Shown: positions 56,961-64,000 of the stretch, piece by piece
Position numbering within the stretch: the first letter of the stretch is position 1
Layout: each line of letters opens with the position of its first letter
Assembly (NCBI GenBank): GCA_038496445.1
Contig: JALMLS010000061.1
Location: 92,434 to 156,433 of the forward strand
DNA: 64,000 nt
Direction: 5' to 3'
Source of the DNA: Trichosphaerium sp. ATCC 40318
Taxonomy: Eukaryota; Discosea; Flabellinia; Trichosidae
The notes under the pieces: generated by a model
Told to the model about the DNA's origin: nothing
Seen by the model: the letters and a program-made list of their open reading frames with translations, nothing else
Database searches by the model: none
Position numbers and translations under genes: made by a program

Positions 56961-59580
56961 ATGGGAGGTCTTTTTTCAAGCCCATCGGCTCCTGACATGT
57001 CGCCCATTATACAGGCAATGATGCAACAACAACAACAGCAGGTTTGAACTAAGCAATAATAAATATGTAACTGATTTCGTTACAGATGAACCAAATGATA
57101 GCGTTAATGCAGCAAAACCACGAAAATAACCGTAAGGCTTGGAAAGAAGAGCATCGGTGAGTTTTTTACATGCGTACAACTGACATCGAGTCTAACGTTT
57201 CTATTAAAGCGAAAAACTTCAAGCAGAGGTTGAAAAGCGTATATTAGAGCAAGAAAAAATAAATTCAAATGAAGCGCGTCAACGAAGAGAGAAAGTGAAT
57301 AAAGAGGTCAAAGAACGTGTAGAAAAGAGCGAGGAGAAGTTCGAGAGGGAACTGCAAGCACTAAAAGACGCCGGCGTTAAGGTACGACTTGGAAAAAAAA
57401 AAAGAAAAAAGTTTACTTTGTGTATTCTAAACTGCTTTATCTTCAATAGTATATTCCCACAAACAAGCTTATATCAAAGTACGATAATGAAGCATGCCTT
57501 GGTAGTGGTGTATACGGAGGTAAGATAGTAACATGCGCTTCTTTCGTTAGATACATTTTTTTGATTAATTTTGTTCTTTTTGTAGAGGTGTATCTAGCGA
57601 TGTTTGCTGGTGAGCCAGTCGCTGTAAAGATACTTAAAGGAAATGCTGCTGTTGATGCAAAAGGGGATGATGCTGCTTTATTTCATAGAGAGGTTATAAC
57701 ATTGAAGTCCCTACATCACGAAAATATTGTAAAATTCCTTGGCTACATAAATGGTGCGTTTGAAGATTTGACAAATTTTATAATTATATCACGTGATCAG
57801 CGCTGAGGTTTTTTTTTAAATCATGTTATTATTTTTGACGTATAATTTAGGTGATGTCAATATTAGAGGTGTATCAAGGAAGGTATTGGGTATTGTAACG
57901 CAATATATTCCTGGCAATGATTTGGCAAAAATTATTGAGTTTCCAGAAGACACGGATAAATCTTTAACGGACTTTATAATACGCAATGCTTTTCAGGTAC
58001 GCCTCTGTGACCCAAATAATAAGCGCTCACGTGTGTTTGAAATCACAATTCCTTGATTTTTTAAACGCACCGCCTTGTGGCCGTGTTCAACGGAGAGTAA
58101 ACTGCTAACTGGTGTTATTTTTAGCCGAAGTTTTTTGAAAGAAGGTTGAAGATTTTACAGGGTATTGCTCTTGGTATGGAGTATATACATAAAGTGAATG
58201 GATCTCATAGAGATTTAAAAGCAGAAAATGTAAGACCTACGGTTATATGTATGTAAAGTAAATGACCTATTTGTTAGGTTATGGTATACGCAGGATCAAA
58301 TGTGAAAATATTAGATTTTGGGCTTTCAAGAATTTGTGGTACAACTGGTATTAGTAAGCTTTCTTCTGTATCATCAGCGAATGAAAGAGCTACTGTACAA
58401 AGAAGTATTGGAGGCAGATCAATTAATGTCACCCGTTCAGGCATGGGTACACCAATGTATGTCCCATGTTTTTATTCTAAAAAAAACCGCCTTTCTTTTC
58501 ACTTCTAGTACTTTTTTTAAATCTCTGTCAAGATACATGGCTCCAGAAGTACATGCCTTATTCCCTGATACTCCAGGTAAAGTAACAATCAAAGATTGGC
58601 AAATGTACGTGCAAGAGAACGCAGCACTCAAGAAATAACTAACCTTGTTCGCTAGGGCGGATGTATATGCTTTTGGTATACTATGCTACGAGCTTATATG
58701 CTCTGAGCGCGCGTGGAAGGATATCATAGATAAAACAGACCTAGCGTACGACAATACTTTTAGAATAAAACGGAGGTTAATTAACTTATTAATTATTAAA
58801 GACGTCGTGTAATGCAAGCTGAAAGGCCGTCTTTCCCCGACGAAATTTGGGATAAGGATGACGTATCAGAACTAGCTTACTTGGCTCAAGATTGTTGGGA
58901 TAGTCAACCAACAGAAAGACCAACATTTAGTAGTATTGTTGAGGTTCTAAAAAAAATCGAGCAGATGAATACCACCGGATCACGTCTTTCACAATGTTCA
59001 AGTAAGTTGGTTTTAGAGCTTTTTTTTTTTTTCAATCAAAAGATACTTTTATCATGATCAAGCGGTTATGAAATACTACGAATACGAGTAGTCCATATCA
59101 GTGTTAAGTCAGCTTTTTTCCAAATGAAACGCCATGCTCAAATAGAGCGTTAACCACTAAAAATACGCCCAACAATTTTTTACTTCGAGGATCTTAGCCC
59201 GTGGTATTCGTTAGTAATTTCTATTAGGTAACAGAGAACGTAAGTCTAAGTATAGTACTAGACAGAAAAAACAAAGAAAGTGGGAGAGCATAAAGATACA
59301 GAAAACTGTAAGACAAACAGGACCAAGGGGGAGAACGTCTAAGTTCAGTACTACTTCAGCAAGGAAACCTGAACGACAAACTGGATCAAGAAGAACTTCT
59401 AAATTCAGTACAACAACCAATGCTAGAAACAAGTCTTATTCAAACAATCCACCACGTCGTGCTACTAGAGATAGTATACAAAAATTGATAGAGCTTGGAT
59501 TTAGTGAATCAAAAGCAAGAGAAGCTTTATTTGTAAGTGATGGAGATTTAGACAAGGCAATCAAGTACTTGTTCAATTAG
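56961..59580 (+). CDS. TKL-type protein kinase B with myristoylation signal, coiled coil and UBA domain (right arm)
   Basis: Mirror copy of 27846-30470 with the same exon structure. ATG 56961 starts MGGLFSSPSAPDMSP. ATP Lys (EPVAVKILKG), HRDLKAEN, ILDFGLS, MAPEVH and the UBA end (LIELGFSESKAREAL) are all present. The stop at 59578-59580 is the same as on the left. The exon DWQM joins ADVYAFGILC in phase over an intron that reads open in the raw sequence (QENAALKK). Amino-acid differences from the left copy are very few (e.g. MQAERP versus MQAKRP). No inactivating change seen, so two functional genes are likely. Confidence 0.88.
59049..59160 (-). repeat. dispersed MITE-like element, copy 3 (in kinase B intron)
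   Basis: Mirror copy of 28268-28379, duplicated with the arm; not an independent insertion. Confidence 0.75.
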
Positions 59581-60014
59581 GAGGTATATAAATATACGTA
59601 TCTCAATCAAATGTAATCAAACATATTAAATAAAACTCTTATACGTCATTGCACTCCGGGAGAATGTCACTAGTGCTTTGTACATAGTTAAGAAGTACTA
59701 AAAGAATATTGTACCATAATTGCAAATGGCGTGTTTTGTGTAGTAATTTCCTTGTTATGTTCATTGTACACTAAAGACCTCTCAAGCGAATTACCACTTG
59801 TACCAATTGGCTACCCTTTGGCCACACAAGAGTAAAAAGCTGATTACGCGTCTATTAAATTTCCTTGTACGAACGAGGACCTCACCTTCGAATTCTCAAT
59901 GACAGCCCGATTATTTTTTGTGACATTCTTTAAAGTGCGAGTTTTCTTCCAAGGCCCGAAACTATAACCCTTCTTGGTAATACCCTTCTACCCAAAAACA
60001 AATTAGAGCGTATT

Positions 60015-60381
60015 ATGATAGACAACTCTTTAAAATTGGGAATCGCTATGATTCAGTGTATTATAGAAAGTCATCACACGTGAGAATAGAAGTGCTTAAT
60101 TTTAGCAATCAGACAAACCCAATAAACTATTTAGTGCCTTGGATTACACGCAAAGGTGGTATTTAACGCCTACAACCAGCTAACAGTTGGGTTTTAACCA
60201 GATAATTCCAAATATACATGAGAAAAAAACTATCATCGGAATTGACCTGAATATCGATAATCCATATTTTGAGCTAGGTTGTGTTCATCACAGTGAGTAT
60301 GTAGTTCGCGTTAACAATAAAGACTGTTTTATTTACGTACTACCTCCCATAAAACAAACTCTTAGGGATGAAAAAGTGTAG
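60015..60381 (+). CDS. small conserved protein of unknown function (right arm)
   Basis: Mirror of 27077-27439. ATG 60015 gives MIDNSLKLGIAMIQCIIESH, very short introns, NQTNPINYLV, then the final block IIPNIHEKKTIIGIDLNIDN, PYFELGCVHHSEYVVRVNNK, DCFIYVLPPIKQTLRDEKV. The frame stays open although it differs from the left copy by an in-frame codon and a substitution. Junction before the last exon is not settled. Confidence 0.5.
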
Positions 60382-60666
60382 GTTCCAAGTAGTAACGAAC
60401 TAAAACTTGGGATTATCTTTTTTTAGTGCTAATCTGGGTCATTCAACTTTCCTTCAATTATGGTTATACTTGTCAGTTTACTTTCCTTCATTATCTAAGA
60501 GAATCAGGAAGATAAATTCCCATATATAAACCCTTACTACTGCTTGTTAATTTACAATGCATTTTATTTTTTGCTACCTTTTTTTTTTTTCTTTTGCCTT
60601 TGTTGCTACAAATTTACACTCGAGTGTTCATTCAGACTCTTTTTCCTTGTTTCAAAAAATCCACAG

Positions 60667-62665
60667 TCACCGGTTGATAAGGTTTAAAATTTCAACAAAC
60701 GATGGGCGTTGATTAAAATCAGGATTCCAACTCGCCCTTATTAAGTTTTTCCAACACTGAGCCATCTCAACTCGTTTCAAGGAAGGCCTTTGCTGTTCCA
60801 TTGCGGCAAGTGAAGCGAATAAGTCAGAAGATACATTATGAAAAACATGAGGTTGTGTTTTGCCTATAAAATCACGTGAGCACTATGGCTAGAGAAGCAG
60901 AAACCAAACAATCACGTACTGAATAAAAACCATAAAATGATGGCGAAACTGTAAACATCAGCTTTTTCATTATACCGCTCCCCTTTATAAATTTCTGGTG
61001 CCATATATACTAAGTTTGGGTAAGTATTTATTTGAGTAACTTGAGGAATATTGTAACGGTTAAATCGTTCAGAAAGGCACAAAAATAAAAAGTCAAAAAA
61101 ATGTAAAAAAAAATTCTGAAAACGACTATACTAAGTGACGTTTTGAGTGTTGATTAAGTTAGATGGAAACCGTATTAATGCGAGTATTTATGTACGTTGA
61201 TTGTTAGTTCAGTCAATCACAAAGTATTTTGAGGGTGTTGATTTTAACAAAACAAGAAAAAATAAATAATCATGTTTAAACTCACCTAAACTACCAACAG
61301 CAGCGCTCATTAGTCCTTGCGGGTTTTTAAACCGAGACAACCCAAAATCAGCAACTTTGCAATTAATAAAGTTACTATCCAGCTACAAAATAGATAGTAA
61401 GACGACAAGAAGAAGAAAACCGAGAGAATAAAAATCAAAAAAAATAGGAATAAAAGAGAAAAAAAAGTGTTGCCTACCAACACGTTATTAGGCGTCAAAT
61501 CACGATGAATGATCGATGGTGTATGTCCATGAAGGTATGCTACGCCTTAAGAAATAAATGAGTACATAGGTATAGATAGTAACCAAACAAAAGGGTGTTT
61601 TGTGGCGACACAACAAAAAAATACCTGCTGCCATAGACTTTGCAAAACTAAGGATTCTTTGCACTGTAAGTAATCCACCTTGCTGCAGGACGAAATCTTG
61701 GAGGTTACCACCATCCATATCTAAAAATTAGAATAAACCAAAGGAACTACGAAAAGGTAAAGAATCACTGTCTGTATATTTTCTTGTAACTGTGCCCCAG
61801 TGTGGGTTCAACGTCAAAGTAGTTCGAAAACACAAAGAACAATCCAAGAAAAAAAACTGTGTTTGTGAAAAAAATTCTCTGGCGCTTAGTGGTTTAGTTC
61901 TGTGATTGTCTCTAATCTTCAAATCGTATTTCAGCAGATATCAAGAATTTTTTTTCAAGTTTTCTAAAAAATTGGTATTCTTAGACCGTCAAAAACGAGT
62001 TTCGGTATCTCAAGGTGTTACCAGTTGGATGACGTACATTCTGTCACTATGTAGTGGTCTTGTGCATTAATACAAATACCAAGAAATGCAACAATGTACT
62101 GGTTGTCAAGTATAGACCATATCTTTATCTCTTTACCGAATAGATCTACCGATGATAGCTTCCTGAATGTTTGACGCGTTATTTTCTTTACAGCTACTTT
62201 TCTGCCACGCCACATACCCCTTTTGCGTATTAATACGCCTCTTGCGTTGAATGGTAACGATAGATCTTAGTTTTATCATTTTTTAAACGTACTTGGAAAC
62301 TGCGCCAAAAAAACCGCTTCCTATTGTTCCATGTAAGGTTATTTCGCCTGATGGGATAACTAGGTACGTTTAGAAGTTAAATGTAATTTGTTTTTTACCT
62401 TTATTGCGCGGTATGGAATCTAACGAAAATTTCTCTGTATTGGTCGTCCATATAGTATCAGGGGTGCGTCTTGGTGATATTAGCGGGCTGTTTGTGTTTT
62501 GATTCTGTAATAATAGTCATTAACGATAAACGTAACTACCATATAACGCACTGTTGGTTCAGCGTAGTATGAATCAATGCCCTTATTAAACCCTAGAGCC
62601 GCATTTTCGTCAAACGTTGGTAAATGAGTCTGAGATAGCTTGTCATCAAAAGGTACAGGGAACAT
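60667..62665 (-). CDS. TKL-type protein kinase A (right arm)
   Basis: Mirror copy of 24788-26789. ATG 62665, stop 60669-60667. [33 protein letters not shown] and ADVYSF are all kept. Differences fall mostly in introns (e.g. an A-run length near 61950 and substitutions near 61140). Likely still functional. Confidence 0.87.
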
Positions 62666-62942
62666 ACGCTTTTGGCAATCCGTTTAAAAACAACAGTCAA
62701 CTGTTTTAAATCTCTCGCTTACAAACGCCTTAGGCGTATTGTGGAAGTATTTGCATTGCGACACCTGTTAGTTGCGATACCCTAGTTGGCTTATTGAATG
62801 TGACACGCTCTTCGCATGTCAAGACACTGACTTTGACTCAACATTAAGGGCGTTTTTCTGTGTTTGATTGTGTACAACGCGGTGAATACAAACATGGTGT
62901 GTTGTGGTACTACAAGTGTAATATACTAACCGTTGATAGTTT

Positions 62943-63356
62943 ATGATGCATTTTACATCTGGAAAGGCTGGAACAAAGCTACATGGTTCAACAAAACCGC
63001 ACAAACCCCACGGGGTAGGTCCCTTTATGGTTATAAATATATGGTTAACGGTTGAGTTTTAGACGATAACAGTACGCTATGTATTCCGTAATCACCCCAA
63101 TGAGGAGAATGTAGAAGAATTACGCCTTGAAGTTCCACACAAAGTAAGACCTTGAACTTGTTTGCATTTTCGCACGTGTGTTTGACTACATGATTAGACA
63201 ACAATTGAACGATTCATCGAGATACTAATTGAGCGCTATCCAACAGTAGCTAATGATGTAAAAAACTCTATTGCTTGTGTTAATAACGATTGTAATGTCC
63301 CAAAGAACCTCAAAGAAAATGATCTCGTGGCCTTTGACGCAATAATTCTGCAATAA
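62943..63356 (+). CDS. MoaD/ThiS-like beta-grasp protein without C-terminal Gly-Gly (right arm)
   Basis: Mirror of 24107-24520 with the same three exons: MMHFTSGKAGTKLHGSTKPH, then ITVRYVFRNHPNEENVEELR, then TTIERFIEILIERYPTVAND and the end NDLVAFDAIILQ. The stop TAA at 63354-63356 is kept, so the absence of Gly-Gly is not a single-copy error. Confidence 0.6.
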
Positions 63357-63468
63357 AAACCTCACCTACTTTATTACATAAGGTAAGTGGACACTACCCG
63401 GTCATCACGTGTTTAATTAAAAGTGATTTTGAGATACCCTTTCTTTTATCAAAATGAAGTTGCATGAC

Positions 63469-64000
63469 TTAGTCTTCAATTTGAACTCCATTTAGCTTCA
63501 ATTCAGCCCTGCAAACATCTGTAACACCAGTACCAAAAATTGTAATTGAGTGTAGACCTTCTAGTGCTTTAACACCATCATCTGTGACTTTAGTCATACC
63601 AACGTTTATGTCACTGACACCATTTAGTGCTTTTATACCTTCATCTGTAACGGAAGTAAAACTAAGGTCAATGGTATGAACACCGGAAAGTGATTTGACA
63701 CCATCATCAGTTATATAGAAATTTCGACTAAGGTTAATCTTATGAACACCTTGGAGAGCTTTGATACCTTCATTTGTAATGCTTGGACAATTTGAAAGGT
63801 TGATAGTATGTACACCTTTGAGTGCTTTGATGCCTTCATCTGTAACATTGGTGTAGCAAAGATTAACGTTGTGAACACCTGCAAGCTCTTTGATCCCTTC
63901 ATCTGTAATTTTAAGGTGTGATAGGTTAATAGTATGAACTCCACAAAGTGCTTTGATCCCTTCATCTGTTGCTAAGACGCAGCGATCAAGATTGATGGTG
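63469..64000 (-). CDS. F-box/LRR protein, 3' part (outer copy, right arm; runs off the window)
   Basis: Minus-strand LRRs mirror the C-terminal part of 23024-23962, including the terminal VEIED and stop at 63471-63469. The frame is open to the window edge at 64000, corresponding to 23431 on the left. The F-box part would lie beyond the edge. Confidence 0.85.
   Translation of the reverse strand, partial: TINLDRCVLATDEGIKALCGVHTINLSHLKITDEGIKELAGVHNVNLCYTNVTDEGIKALKGVHTINLSNCPSITNEGIKALQGVHKINLSRNFYITDDGVKSLSGVHTIDLSFTSVTDEGIKALNGVSDINVGMTKVTDDGVKALEGLHSITIFGTGVTDVCRAELKLNGVQIED

Larger units (their letters stand above)
54440..64000 (-). repeat. right arm of the large inverted duplication
   Basis: Reverse-complement match to about 23431-33000, continuing past the window end. 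Small differences include a 10-bp insertion near 62770, a roughly 30-bp difference just 3' of the outer LRR gene, and scattered substitutions. Confidence 0.95.

Noticed and set aside
1-64000. Giant-virus genome origin of the whole window
   Set aside because: YwqK and LRR families suggest it, but frequent spliceosomal introns, frataxin, INTS7, Nup107 and CAF1 point to an amoebal nuclear genome; exchange of single families remains possible.

Overview
The window is nuclear DNA from a small-genome eukaryote, most likely a free-living amoeba (Amoebozoa). This assignment is an inference. Genes on both strands are cut by many very short spliceosomal introns (about 30-130 bp) with GTACG/GTAAG-type donors and a CTAAC-like branch site just before TAG/CAG. 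The gene set mixes conserved eukaryotic machinery (KEOPS kinase Bud32, CCR4-NOT deadenylase, frataxin, Integrator INTS7, nucleoporin Nup107) with SH2 and SH3 domains, tyrosine-kinase-like kinases, F-box/LRR proteins and F-box-like proteins carrying MORN_2/YwqK repeats. The last two classes are typical of amoebae and of the giant viruses that infect them. No bacterial operons, tRNA, rRNA or CRISPR were seen.

Left third (1-22.9 kb): the 3' end of a YwqK-repeat gene; Bud32/TP53RK; an unknown coiled-coil plus basic-tail protein; an R2R3 MYB factor; the CAF1/POP2/CNOT7 deadenylase; an unresolved multi-exon gene; frataxin; a small secreted ORF pair in two frames; a large protein of repeated W-D-WYN/GG modules with an organelle-type N-terminus; a tandem-SH2 protein; a single-pass membrane protein; an F-box-like/YwqK protein; and a sulfatase that has lost its catalytic N-terminal half.

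Inverted duplication (about 22.9-33.1 kb and 54.4-64 kb): two nearly identical arms of at least 9 kb face each other across about 21 kb. Each arm carries, from outside to inside, an F-box/LRR gene, a MoaD-like small protein, TKL kinase A, a small conserved protein, a putatively myristoylated TKL kinase B with a C-terminal UBA domain, an LRR relic, an F-box-like/YwqK gene and a second, damaged F-box/LRR gene. Outer-arm coordinates pair as x and about 87,431-x. At three edges the duplicated block sits beside a truncated or broken gene: sulfatase, SH3 gene, orphan exons.

Spacer (33.1-54.4 kb): an SH3 pseudogene, Nup107, a possible tiny membrane protein, INTS7, a secreted P/T-rich protein, a 1.6-kb tandem duplication giving two copies of a type I membrane protein, an F-box protein, a P/T-rich relic, and a dihydrofolate/folylpolyglutamate synthase.

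Exon chains were assembled by eye from reading frame, splice phase and family conservation. Chains with exact coordinates are phase-consistent throughout. Others give the outer span only.
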